Origin: DAOTTW01 sp034437615 | GTDB taxonomy: Bacteria; Chloroflexota; Anaerolineae; Aggregatilineales; Phototrophicaceae | Length of the DNA stretch: 33,784 nt | Assembly (NCBI GenBank): GCA_034437615.1 | Contig: DAOTTW010000050.1 | Location: forward strand, 1-33,784 | Direction of reading: 5' to 3' | Shown here: piece after piece, positions 24,715-32,535 of the stretch | Layout: each line of letters begins with the position of its first letter | How positions within the stretch are numbered: position 1 is the stretch's first letter | Notes under the pieces: model-generated | The model's input: only the letters and a program-made list of their open reading frames with translations | Databases searched by the model: none | Told to the model about the DNA's origin: nothing | Made by a program: the position numbers and the translations under genes

Positions 24715-26394
24715 ATGCGAAGCCACACTACATTTCGCAATAGATTGATGATACTGTGCGCGGCTTTAGTAGTCTTGCTGGGCGCTTGCTCAGGTGGGCC
24801 AGCGCAAATTGTGATTATCACAGCGACCCCTGCATTTGAATCTACGGTTCGTACCGAAACAGGGGCCAGCAATCCGACTTTGGAAATCGCCCAACCTGCG
24901 CAACCGAGCGCGACGCCAACCAGAAGACCCACATTGACGCCAACGCAGACGCGCCCACCCATACAGCTATCTCCTGTGCCCGACATATCCCCCCAACCCA
25001 CTTTGGACCCAGCGCGCCCGACTATCGAAGCACCGGAAGCGCACACGGTTGTAGCAGGTGACACGCTATATGGCATTGCACAGCGTTATAATGTGTCGTT
25101 GGATGCGATTTTGACGGTTAATGAGCTGGAAAACCCGAATATTCTGTCAATCGGTCAGGTAATTGCGTTGCCTGAACCGCCTGATACGGCATCGCCTACC
25201 TTCAAAATTTTGCCGGATAGCAGGCTGGTGCGCGGCCCGAACAGCACGAGCTTTGACATCGCAGCGCATATCAGCGCGTTACCTGGATATATTCGCGTCG
25301 TAACGGATGAGGTAACTACTCGACTAGCGAACGGTGCTGCACTGGACGACACACTGAACGCTGCGCAGATTGTAGAGCGCGTTTCGCTGGAATATAGCGT
25401 AGACCCGCGCTTGCTGCTGGCGATTTTAGAGTATCGTGCTGGATGGCTTAGCAATCCACTGCCAGCAGAGGACAAACGCACCCATCCGCTTATCAGTGAG
25501 GCGGATTCTGGCGGCACGGATCGTAGTGGGCTATACCGTCAATTGACGTGGTTGGCCAATGAACTCAATCGAGGTTACTACGGATGGAAATATCGTGGCC
25601 TCAATACGCTGCAATTAGGCGATGGGACGCTGCTGCGGGTAGCAAGCGGCCTCAATGCCGCGACTGTCGGCGTACAACATGCTTTGAGCTTGAATACAGC
25701 GTATTTTCGCTGGCAGCGCGACGTGGATTTTGCCGGACTCTACGTTACGTATTATGCCTACTATGGCGACCCCTTCGCTGATGTGCTGGATACGCTGGTA
25801 CCGGAAGATTTGCAACAGCCCGACATGACGTTGCCTTTCGCACAGGGCGAAGTTTGGCGCTATACAGGTGGTCATCACGGTGGATGGGGCAGCGGTAGCG
25901 CCTGGGCCGCGTTGGATTTTGCACCGCCGGATGAACGTCCGTCAGGCGCATCGCTGTGCTACACATCGACGAGTTGGGTGCGGGCAGTGGCTGCGGGTGT
26001 TATCGCACGCAGTGGTGATGGCGTCGTCGTGTTGGATTTGGATGGTGATGGGGATGAATCAACGGGCTGGACGGTGCTCTATTTACATCTGGCCGAAGAT
26101 GGACGCATCCAAACGGGTGAGCGTGTGCAAGCTGGTGACCGCGTTGGACGAGCAGCCTGTGCTGGCGGTTTTTCCACCGCTACGCATCTGCATATCGGGC
26201 GGCGCTACAACGGTGAATGGTTGCCTGTTGAGTGTCAGGTATGCCCCTTGCAAGAGCCACCCCCACTTGTGATGAGTAGTTGGCGGGGTGTGGGGCTGAG
26301 GAACCAGCAATACCAGGGTTACATGACAAATGCAGGTCAGCGCATACAGGCTGAACAAGGCCGCCAGACAGACATCAATGCAATTTCCTGGTAA
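24715..26394 (+). CDS. LysM and M23-peptidase lipoprotein
   Basis: A 559-residue lipoprotein: the lipobox LGAC puts the lipidated cysteine at 25. A Pro/Thr-rich linker (about 65-100) leads to one LysM domain at about 110-153 (HTVVAGDTLYGIAQRYNV and NPNILSIGQVIALP) that binds peptidoglycan. The middle helical region has VDPRLLLAILEYRAGW, as in wall-anchored lytic enzymes. The C-terminal third has M23 features: H387/H388 and D401 in HHGGWGSGSAWAALDF, VLYLHL, and HLHIG with H491 and H493. It is probably a surface cell-wall endopeptidase. A calcium-like DLDGDGDES loop lies between the two zinc motifs. Confidence 0.88.
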   Translation: MRSHTTFRNRLMILCAALVVLLGACSGGPAQIVIITATPAFESTVRTETGASNPTLEIAQPAQPSATPTRRPTLTPTQTRPPIQLSPVPDISPQPTLDPARPTIEAPEAHTVVAGDTLYGIAQRYNVSLDAILTVNELENPNILSIGQVIALPEPPDTASPTFKILPDSRLVRGPNSTSFDIAAHISALPGYIRVVTDEVTTRLANGAALDDTLNAAQIVERVSLEYSVDPRLLLAILEYRAGWLSNPLPAEDKRTHPLISEADSGGTDRSGLYRQLTWLANELNRGYYGWKYRGLNTLQLGDGTLLRVASGLNAATVGVQHALSLNTAYFRWQRDVDFAGLYVTYYAYYGDPFADVLDTLVPEDLQQPDMTLPFAQGEVWRYTGGHHGGWGSGSAWAALDFAPPDERPSGASLCYTSTSWVRAVAAGVIARSGDGVVVLDLDGDGDESTGWTVLYLHLAEDGRIQTGERVQAGDRVGRAACAGGFSTATHLHIGRRYNGEWLPVECQVCPLQEPPPLVMSSWRGVGLRNQQYQGYMTNAGQRIQAEQGRQTDINAISW

Positions 26395-26452
26395 CAGCCT
26401 CACAAGTGCATGACATAAGTGACATGAGTAAAACGGGGGGAGAAGATCGTTT

Positions 26453-27241
26453 ATGCGTCGTATCGCTGCTTCGTTGATAATAGCTGTTGGCTGCGTGTTG
26501 TGGCTGCACGGTTTGGGTGGAAGTCTACAGGCGCAGATACGCATTAGCCCAACGCCGTTAAGTGTCGTCATTCCAACCAGCGCCCCTTTGCCAACTTCGG
26601 TCAATTTGCCGACGCCGACACCCACATGGACACCGACGGAGATACCATCCGTGCGCTTGCAAGCGAAACAAGCCGACAATCCAATTAATGTACGAGCAGA
26701 ACCAGACCCCGGCGGTGAACGCTTGGGCGCACTAGACCCCAGTGGGCAATATGAAGTATTTGGCCGCTATTTTCGCTGGTTGCAATTCGCCTACGATGCC
26801 TCACCAACGGGCCGCGCCTGGGTGTTTGATGATCTGGTTGACATTATTGGCGAAGAGGACCGCATTCCCATCGTGGACCCTTTTTCGACGCCGACGCCAT
26901 CCTCTGATGAACAGTTCGCCCAGGAAGGACCGTTAAACGATGCCACAGCGACGGCACAAGCCCGTATTGTCGCACTACCAACCGATAACGTACCAGAAGC
27001 GATCCAGCAACGTCAGGAAGAACAGGCCGCTTTGCCGACGTTTACAGCACCACCAGAGCTAGCCGAGCAATTCGCTACAGTGACGCCGGATGTTATCGCT
27101 GCACCTTCACCGACGCCGGGTGTATTCGCAGTGGCGCTTGAGCGTGTCGCAACGGGCAATATACCGCCAATTGTGCCAATTGCAGTGCTAGGCTTGTTGG
27201 GCTTGGTTGGGCTGGTGATTAGCTTGATGCGAGGGATTTAG
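26453..27241 (+). CDS. Exported SH3-like protein with C-terminal membrane anchor
   Basis: A 262-residue protein with an N-terminal signal (to QAQ near 27), a Pro/Thr linker (PTPTPTWTPTEIPS), an SH3b-like domain at about 65-125 (INVRAEPDPGGERLGALDPSGQYEVFGR, seen as NVRAEPDPGGE and WLQFAY), a second Pro-rich linker, and a transmembrane segment at about 238-258 (VPIAVLGLLGLVGLVISLM) followed by RGI. SH3b domains usually bind cell-wall peptides. The two ends in the membrane and the spacer suggest a surface stalk. GGGAGAAG precedes the ATG. It follows the M23 gene by 58 bp and probably belongs to the same operon. Confidence 0.8.
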   Translation: MRRIAASLIIAVGCVLWLHGLGGSLQAQIRISPTPLSVVIPTSAPLPTSVNLPTPTPTWTPTEIPSVRLQAKQADNPINVRAEPDPGGERLGALDPSGQYEVFGRYFRWLQFAYDASPTGRAWVFDDLVDIIGEEDRIPIVDPFSTPTPSSDEQFAQEGPLNDATATAQARIVALPTDNVPEAIQQRQEEQAALPTFTAPPELAEQFATVTPDVIAAPSPTPGVFAVALERVATGNIPPIVPIAVLGLLGLVGLVISLMRGI

Positions 27242-27250
27242 TGGGGTTGA

Positions 27251-27273
27251 TGGGCGGATAGATCATCCGCCCA
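27251..27273. terminator. Hairpin after the exported-protein genes
   Basis: TGGGCGGAT at 27251-27259 and ATCCGCCCA at 27265-27273, perfect 9-bp stem with loop AGATC, between convergent genes. No U-tract follows on either strand. Confidence 0.55.
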
Positions 27274-27298
27274 AACGAAAATAGAAGGCTCAGCCAGC

Positions 27299-27733
27299 TT
27301 AGTAGCTGCTGCACGTACCGCAACCACCAGCATCTGCCGCAGGTTCTTCGCCATCTTCGGCCTTGAAGGAATGACCACAACCGCAGGACGATACCGCATT
27401 CGGATTGTCTATGCGGAAACCGCCACCAATCAGGCTATCGACGAAATCAATCGTGGCACCCTTCAGATACACCAGGCTCGTCGGGTCCACCAGCAGGCTT
27501 ACGCCACCAACCGACACGACATGGTCGGACTCTTGAGAGGCTTCTTCGAAAGCCATACCGTATTGCATACCGGAGCAACCACCGCCAGAGACGAAGACGC
27601 GCAGGCTGTGGTTGGGAATTCCACGTTGTTCGAGCAGGCTCTTGATTACCCCGACGGCTGCCGGAGTGACTTCCATGAAGGGTGTTTCAACAAATGTCTG
27701 TTGTTGTACTTGTGTTTGTTCTGCCAGGGCCAT
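27299..27733 (-). CDS. erpA: A-type iron-sulfur carrier protein (ErpA/IscA/SufA family)
   Basis: A 144-residue protein that carries or inserts Fe-S clusters into client enzymes. The family cysteines are in SGGGCSGMQYG and SSCGCGHSF. The core begins at about residue 20 with VTPAAVGVIKSLLEQRG; a short Gln-rich N-terminal extension and a C-terminal tail with extra cysteines (AGGCGTCSSY) are additions. ATG 27733 was chosen because GAGGAGAA precedes it; the longer frame has no support. Gene order with a SufR-like regulator upstream on the same strand supports the Fe-S role. Confidence 0.94.
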   Translation of the reverse strand: MALAEQTQVQQQTFVETPFMEVTPAAVGVIKSLLEQRGIPNHSLRVFVSGGGCSGMQYGMAFEEASQESDHVVSVGGVSLLVDPTSLVYLKGATIDFVDSLIGGGFRIDNPNAVSSCGCGHSFKAEDGEEPAADAGGCGTCSSY

Positions 27734-27769
27734 GTGCTTTGTTCTCCTCAGTAAGCTATGACTAATCCA

Positions 27770-27798
27770 AATATAACACAGCGTGTGTGATGGGTCAA
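27770..27798 (-). promoter_or_regulatory. Promoter of erpA with palindromic operator between -35 and -10
   Basis: On the minus strand TTGACC (27798-27793) and TATATT (27775-27770) have a 17-base spacer, a strong sigma-70 promoter. The spacer contains ACACA-GCG-TGTGT (27776-27788), a perfect 5-bp-arm palindrome. A repressor bound here would exclude polymerase. The SufR-like regulator encoded next door is the obvious candidate (inference). Confidence 0.6.
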
Positions 27799-27834
27799 CG
27801 AAGCTAGAAATGCGCTTCCGTAGGGACTGTTTCG

Positions 27835-28467
27835 TTAGGGCTGTTCGGGTATGAAATATGAGCAGGCGTTGTCTCCTTCGGAGATGCGCGCTGTCATGCG
27901 TGGTACGACCTGCAATAAGCGCGTGACCATGTGCATATCCATCTGGCATAAGGCTTTATCTGTATGGACTAACCCGTGATAGGGGCAGTTACAGGTATGC
28001 AGCAGATAACCGCCTTCTGTTTGCTCCCAACGCGCCTCATAACCATGTTGTGTTAGATGCTCTACGACCTGAGTCAAGCGCTGCGGCATGGGTTCTGCGG
28101 TGATATGTGCATCTTGCGCCATTTCTTCTGCGACACCTTCTAAAATGACATTCACTTGTTGTTGGGGCAGCACGTGTTTTATTTGCGCCAATAGACCTGT
28201 AGCCAAGCGCTGATAATTGTTCGGGAACAGCGTGGCGGCCTTCTGCGTCAACGCATAGACGTAGCAGGGGCGACCTGGGGCGTCACGATGGCGCATCTGC
28301 GGGGTGTCAACCAAGCCGTTATCGCGCAACACGCTTAAGTGATGTCGGACTGTGACAGCCGTAATTTCTAGCTGGTGATCTTGGCGCAAAGCAGCGACGA
28401 TTTCGCCAACTGTTAATTCGCTGTGTTCTCGTAGAATCTCGAGGATATACTGACGTGTCGTTTGCAT
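27835..28467 (-). CDS. sufR: SufR-like iron-sulfur-sensing transcriptional regulator
   Basis: A 210-residue regulator with an N-terminal winged helix-turn-helix (about 1-75; RQYILEILREH, LEITAVTVRHHLSVLRDNGLV) and a sensory C-terminal domain. Four cysteines, C159, C161 (CNC), C174 and C202, with H164 in CNCPYHG, follow the SufR pattern that ligates an Fe-S cluster. In cyanobacteria and actinobacteria SufR represses the suf operon. Here the gene is next to an A-type carrier rather than sufBCD. The start ATG 28467 has only a weak ribosome-binding site. Confidence 0.88.
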   Translation of the reverse strand: MQTTRQYILEILREHSELTVGEIVAALRQDHQLEITAVTVRHHLSVLRDNGLVDTPQMRHRDAPGRPCYVYALTQKAATLFPNNYQRLATGLLAQIKHVLPQQQVNVILEGVAEEMAQDAHITAEPMPQRLTQVVEHLTQHGYEARWEQTEGGYLLHTCNCPYHGLVHTDKALCQMDMHMVTRLLQVVPRMTARISEGDNACSYFIPEQP

Positions 28468-28493
28468 TGCGCTCGTACAAGCTCACACTAATT

Positions 28494-28524
28494 ACGCTGA
28501 TAACCATCGTTAAAATGATAGCGT
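28494..28524. promoter_or_regulatory. Imperfect palindrome in the sufR/asd intergenic region
   Basis: ACGCT at 28494-28498 and AGCGT at 28520-28524 flank an inner TAACCATCGTTA. It is placed in the divergent promoter region of the regulator gene and asd, and could be an autoregulatory site. It does not resemble the palindrome before erpA. Confidence 0.3.
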
Positions 28525-28536
28525 CAGGTCGTGCCG

Positions 28537-28566
28537 TTGTCAAATGGACAAATACAGTGTTACGAT
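28537..28566 (+). promoter_or_regulatory. Predicted promoter of asd
   Basis: TTGTCA at 28537-28542 and TACGAT at 28561-28566 with an 18-base spacer, about 45 bases before the start at 28613. Confidence 0.4.
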
Positions 28567-28612
28567 GTGTTCTCGGACGATTCGATTTTGCCTCATTCTC
28601 ACGGAGCGACGT

Positions 28613-29692
28613 ATGCAAAAACTTGACGTAGCAATTCTGGGCGCAACGGGTGCAGTCGGTCAGCGTTTCATCCAATTATTAGAGAATCACCCCTGGTTCC
28701 GTGTGGCTGAGCTAGTCGGCAAGAGCAGTGCGGGACAACGCTATGGTGATGCGGTTAACTGGGTGCTGGACGGCAGCCCGCCTGACGATGTTATGGGTAT
28801 TGTCGTTAAACCACTGGATGCTGACTTAACATCGCCGCTTGTGTTTTCCGCTTTACCGAAAGAAGCCGCCCACGAACGCGAACCAGAACTCGCCAACGCT
28901 GGTCATGTAGTCTGCACAAACGCATCTGCGCATCGTATGGCATTGGACGTGCCATTGTTGTTGCCAGAGGTAAACGCCAACCATGCTAGACTAATTGATG
29001 TACAACGGTCGCAACGCGGCTGGCGCACAGGTGCACTGATCGCCAATTCAAACTGCACAGTGATGCCTGTTGTGATGTCGTTGGCCCCGTTGCAGCAGTT
29101 CGGTATTGAGCGTGTATTGATGGTCAGCGAACAGGCTATCAGTGGGGCAGGTTATCCTGGCGTGGCATCGCTGGATATTCTCGACAACATCGTGCCGTAT
29201 GTCTCTGGTGATGAGGACAAAATGGAGACAGAATCCAGAAAGATGCTTGGACAGTTAACAGGCGATACTATCCAAGAACCTGAATTCGTTGCAAGTGCTA
29301 CCTGTACCCGCGTCCCTGTGATTGATGGTCACGTCGTCAACATGTCTGTTGGACTTGTTAGCAAGCCCGCTCTAGCTAATGTTCAAGCGGCCTGGGAAAA
29401 TTGGCGTGCACCGGATGAAATCGCAGCGTTGCCAAGTTCACCGGAAAAGCCGTTACAATACCTCACCCAGCAAGATCGTCCACAACCACGCAGGGACCGT
29501 CACGCGGGGCGTGGCATGATGACATCCATTGGACGCCTACGTGAATGCCCTATATTGGGCTATAAATTTGCGGTTCTATCACACAATACGATCCGAGGTG
29601 CGGCGGGCTGTAGCATCTTGAATGCTGAACTGCTGGCAATACGCGGTTATATAACGGATTTTCGGCCACAGCCTGTATCGGTGGTACGCTGA
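28613..29692 (+). CDS. asd: Aspartate-semialdehyde dehydrogenase, archaeal/fungal type
   Basis: Reduces aspartyl phosphate to aspartate semialdehyde, a branch point to lysine, threonine and methionine. The 359-residue length and motifs fit the archaeal/fungal subgroup: NADP-binding GATGAVGQRF at 10-19, catalytic C148 in NSNCT, SEQAISGAGYPG at 172-183 and H240 in RVPVIDGHV. The start ATG 28613 is preceded by ACGGAG; the longer frame would cover the promoter. No lysine or threonine gene adjoins it. The stop codon lies within a perfect hairpin. Confidence 0.95.
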   Translation: MQKLDVAILGATGAVGQRFIQLLENHPWFRVAELVGKSSAGQRYGDAVNWVLDGSPPDDVMGIVVKPLDADLTSPLVFSALPKEAAHEREPELANAGHVVCTNASAHRMALDVPLLLPEVNANHARLIDVQRSQRGWRTGALIANSNCTVMPVVMSLAPLQQFGIERVLMVSEQAISGAGYPGVASLDILDNIVPYVSGDEDKMETESRKMLGQLTGDTIQEPEFVASATCTRVPVIDGHVVNMSVGLVSKPALANVQAAWENWRAPDEIAALPSSPEKPLQYLTQQDRPQPRRDRHAGRGMMTSIGRLRECPILGYKFAVLSHNTIRGAAGCSILNAELLAIRGYITDFRPQPVSVVR

Positions 29693-29707
29693 AAGCTCTC
29701 AGCGTAC
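29684..29707. terminator. Hairpin overlapping the asd stop codon
   Basis: GTACGCTGA at 29684-29692 and TCAGCGTAC at 29699-29707, perfect 9-bp stem with loop AAGCTC. The asd stop codon TGA forms the top of the first arm. No U-tract follows. Confidence 0.55.
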
Positions 29708-29857
29708 TGGCATCGGTTGAGTGTAGGCTTGTGGCTCATTGACACGCCTGCTGCACGGGGATAAACTTTAGCGCTATTGTGCAAAAGCCGTACCTCACCC
29801 AGCACTGTTGGGTTACTGTTTACGTATAGCCACAAGCGACAATCTGGAGTTGACATT

Positions 29858-31066
29858 ATGCGTGTATTTATCGCCGGCATTGACGGCTATTTAGGTTGGG
29901 CACTGGCCCAATATATGACACATCACGGCCATGAGGTTGCCGGTGCAGATAAGATGCTACGCCGAGAATGGGTCGCGGAGATGGATAGCGTTAGCGCGAT
30001 TCCTATTGCCAATCGGCCCGACCGCGTAGCAGCGTTCCGTGAGCAGTTCGGCAAGGACATTGACTTTCGCGAGGGTGACCTAACGGATTACAATTTCGTG
30101 CGGGGTTTCCTCGAGGATTTCCAGCCAGAAGCGATTGTCCACCTAGCACAGATGCCCTCTGCTCCCTACTCGATGATTGATGTGCACCATGCAGTATGGA
30201 CGCACACGAACAACGTCACGAATAACCTCGTGATTCTGTACGCCATGAAGGAAGTCGTGCCGGATGCTCATCTGGTGAAACTGGGTACGATGGGCGAGTA
30301 TGGTCAGCCCAATGTGGATATCCCTGAAGGCTTCTTTGAAGTAGAGTATCGTGGGCGTAAAGACGTGCTGCCGTTTCCGCGTCAAGCGGGCAGTTGGTAT
30401 CATCAGACGAAGGTGCACGACTCACACAATACGCACTTCGCCTGCAAAATCTGGGGCCTGCGTGCAACGGACATCATGCAAGGGATTGTATTCGGTACGC
30501 AGTTCCCTGGTTTGGGTGACGATGAACGCTTGCGCACGCGCCTGGATTTTGACCAGAGCTTCGGCACAGCCATCAATCGTTTCTGTGTGCAAGCTGTTGC
30601 AGATCACCCGATCACGCTTTTCGGTACAGGCACGATGACGCGAGCGTTCCTGCCATTGCGCGACTCGATGCGCTGCCTGACGCTTGCAGTCGAAAATCCA
30701 GCAGAAGCGGGTGAATTCCGTGTGTTCAATCAATTCGCGGAGTCCTACAGCATCGCAGACCTTGCGCACATGACGAAAGAAGTCGGTAATGAATTGGGCC
30801 TGGATGTGGAAATCTCCCACTACGACAATCCGCGTGTCGAAAAAGAAGTCCATTACTACAACCCAGATCGTAATAACCTGGTCAAGATTGGCTATGAGCC
30901 GACGACAGATGTGCGCTCCGAGATGCGCCTCATGATTGACGACTTGATGCAATACAAGGATCGCATCCTGGAAAAACGCGACATCCTAGTACCCGATATT
31001 CGCTGGGACGGTTCACGCAAGCGCTCTGAAATCTTGCCGACAGAAGCAGAAAAGCCACTTGGTTAA
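29858..31066 (+). CDS. sqdB: UDP-sulfoquinovose synthase (SQD1) family protein
   Basis: Extended short-chain dehydrogenase of 402 residues. It matches plant SQD1 along its length: NAD-binding GIDGYLGWA at 7-15, SAPYSMID at 101-108, KLGTMGEYG at 141-149 with T144, WYHQTK at 180-185 with Y181 and K185, NRFCVQAVADHP and AGEFRVFNQF. The active-site residues correspond to SQD1 T145, Y182 and K186 with a constant offset of one. It should convert UDP-glucose and sulfite to UDP-sulfoquinovose, the head-group donor of the sulfolipid SQDG. The glycosyltransferase partner SqdX is not in the window. GGAG eight bases before ATG 29858 sets the start. Confidence 0.92.
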   Translation: MRVFIAGIDGYLGWALAQYMTHHGHEVAGADKMLRREWVAEMDSVSAIPIANRPDRVAAFREQFGKDIDFREGDLTDYNFVRGFLEDFQPEAIVHLAQMPSAPYSMIDVHHAVWTHTNNVTNNLVILYAMKEVVPDAHLVKLGTMGEYGQPNVDIPEGFFEVEYRGRKDVLPFPRQAGSWYHQTKVHDSHNTHFACKIWGLRATDIMQGIVFGTQFPGLGDDERLRTRLDFDQSFGTAINRFCVQAVADHPITLFGTGTMTRAFLPLRDSMRCLTLAVENPAEAGEFRVFNQFAESYSIADLAHMTKEVGNELGLDVEISHYDNPRVEKEVHYYNPDRNNLVKIGYEPTTDVRSEMRLMIDDLMQYKDRILEKRDILVPDIRWDGSRKRSEILPTEAEKPLG

Positions 31067-31110
31067 GCGTCGCAGCAAATGCAGCCATAACTGATACGAT
31101 AACATACGTC

Positions 31111-31131
31111 AGGGCGAGCTTTACTCGCCCT
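31111..31131. terminator. Hairpin after the sqdB-like gene
   Basis: AGGGCGAG at 31111-31118 and CTCGCCCT at 31124-31131, perfect 8-bp stem with loop CTTTA, 45 bp after the stop. No U-tract follows. Confidence 0.6.
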
Positions 31132-31224
31132 GTTCGCATCTAGCGACAATTTGCGGCACGTGATTTACTGGAACCCATTCGATTTGAGCGATAGACACAG
31201 CGACAAGAGACAAGGAATGCAGCA

Positions 31225-32535
31225 ATGGTTCAGTTTTGGGAACTCAGCAAGGTAGAAGCTGAAGAATACGGCAAAATTATGCAGCGTGCTGAAAAAGACA
31301 TCAGCGATTTGCTGCCAATGGCCCAGGAGGTAATTGACCGCATCCGCAATGAGGGCGACTCAGCAGTACTGGAATATGCACGCAAATTCGATACGCCCAA
31401 CTTTGAATTGTCGTCGTTGCGGGCAACATCAGCGGATTTTGCTGCGGCGCGTGCTAAGCTTGAGCCAGAGGTGATCGCCGCGATTGAAGCGGCCCATGCC
31501 AATATCCTCACGTTCCACGAGGAACAGATGCCAGAGCGCATGTGGTTCACGGAAGTGCGACCCGGCATTATGGCTGGCGAGAAGATTTCGCCAATTGCGA
31601 GCACGGGCTTGTATGTGCCGCGTGGCAAGGGTGCGTTTCCGTCTGTGATGCTGATGTTGGCGACCCCGGCAAAAGTGGCAGGTGTGCCGCGAATTGTCGT
31701 CGTGACGCCACCAAAAGAAGACGGCAAAGCAGATGATGCGTCATTGGTCGCGGCAGAGGTCTGCGGTGTGGATGATGTTTACGTGGTGGGCGGCATCCAG
31801 GCCATTGCAGCATTGGCTTACGGCACGGAAACGATCCCAAAGGTGGCGAAGGTAACTGGCCCCGGCAGCAGCTACACATCGGCGGCCAAGCGCCTGTTAT
31901 ACGGTGTAATGGATGTAGGCCTGCCTGCTGGCCCTAGCGAGTCCATCATCTTGACGGATGAAAACGTCGATCCACGCCTCGCAGCGGTTGATTTGCTGGT
32001 GGAGGCCGAACATGGCCCCGATTCTGCGGCTATCCTGGTGACGCACAGCCGTGAAGTGGCCGATAAAGTCTGTGGATTGTTGCCTGAGTACATCAATCAG
32101 CTACCGCAGTGGCGTCGGGATTTTGTGAAGCATGTGATGTCCAATTATGGCGGGGTCATGCTGACGGATAGCCTGCAAGCGTCGATTGATTTTGTCAACG
32201 ATTACGCCCCGGAGCACCTGGAAGTGTTGGTCAAAGAGCCATTTGTTGCGCTTAACAAGATTCATAATGCAGGCGAGATTTTACTCGGCGAGATGACACC
32301 CATCCCAACTGCAAACTATGCGCTGGGCTTGAATGCGATCCTGCCGACGGGTGGTTTTGCGCGCACGTTCTCATCTGTCAGTGTGTGGGATTTCCTTAAG
32401 CGTAGCGGTGTTGGCTACCTTTCGCGTGAGGGCTACGAAACGTTGCAGGCTGATGTGGCTTTGCTGGCGGATTATGAGGGCTTCCCGGCCCACGCACAAG
32501 CTATTCGCGTCCGCAATCAGATTCTGGGCCTATGA
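31225..32535 (+). CDS. Histidinol dehydrogenase family protein with altered active site
   Basis: A 436-residue member of the HisD superfamily. Conserved parts include TGLYVPRGKGAFPSVMLML (127-145), VTGPGSSYTSAAKR and AGPSES at 235-240. Compared with E. coli HisD numbering, E326/H327 are kept (E330, H331 in APEHLEV), and so are H262 (H263), E414 (E418) and H419 (H423). Three others differ: zinc ligand Q259 is E260, zinc ligand D360 is N364, and substrate-binding H367 is A371. I therefore doubt that it makes histidine; HisD relatives such as sulfopropanediol dehydrogenase (HpsN) act on other alcohols. AAGGAA precedes the ATG, and the stop overlaps the next start (ATGA). No other his gene is present. 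Confidence 0.85.
   Translation: MVQFWELSKVEAEEYGKIMQRAEKDISDLLPMAQEVIDRIRNEGDSAVLEYARKFDTPNFELSSLRATSADFAAARAKLEPEVIAAIEAAHANILTFHEEQMPERMWFTEVRPGIMAGEKISPIASTGLYVPRGKGAFPSVMLMLATPAKVAGVPRIVVVTPPKEDGKADDASLVAAEVCGVDDVYVVGGIQAIAALAYGTETIPKVAKVTGPGSSYTSAAKRLLYGVMDVGLPAGPSESIILTDENVDPRLAAVDLLVEAEHGPDSAAILVTHSREVADKVCGLLPEYINQLPQWRRDFVKHVMSNYGGVMLTDSLQASIDFVNDYAPEHLEVLVKEPFVALNKIHNAGEILLGEMTPIPTANYALGLNAILPTGGFARTFSSVSVWDFLKRSGVGYLSREGYETLQADVALLADYEGFPAHAQAIRVRNQILGL

Noticed and set aside
24432..25076. 214-residue minus-strand ORF with Gly/Val-rich repeats
   Set aside because: Antisense of the LysM/M23 Pro/Thr linker region; the repetitive look reflects that linker.
26083..26679. 198-residue minus-strand ORF
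   Set aside because: Antisense to the M23 and SH3-like genes, with the same kind of linker shadow.
31225..32535. Plain annotation as histidine biosynthesis HisD
   Set aside because: Two zinc-ligand positions and one substrate position differ, and no other his gene is present.
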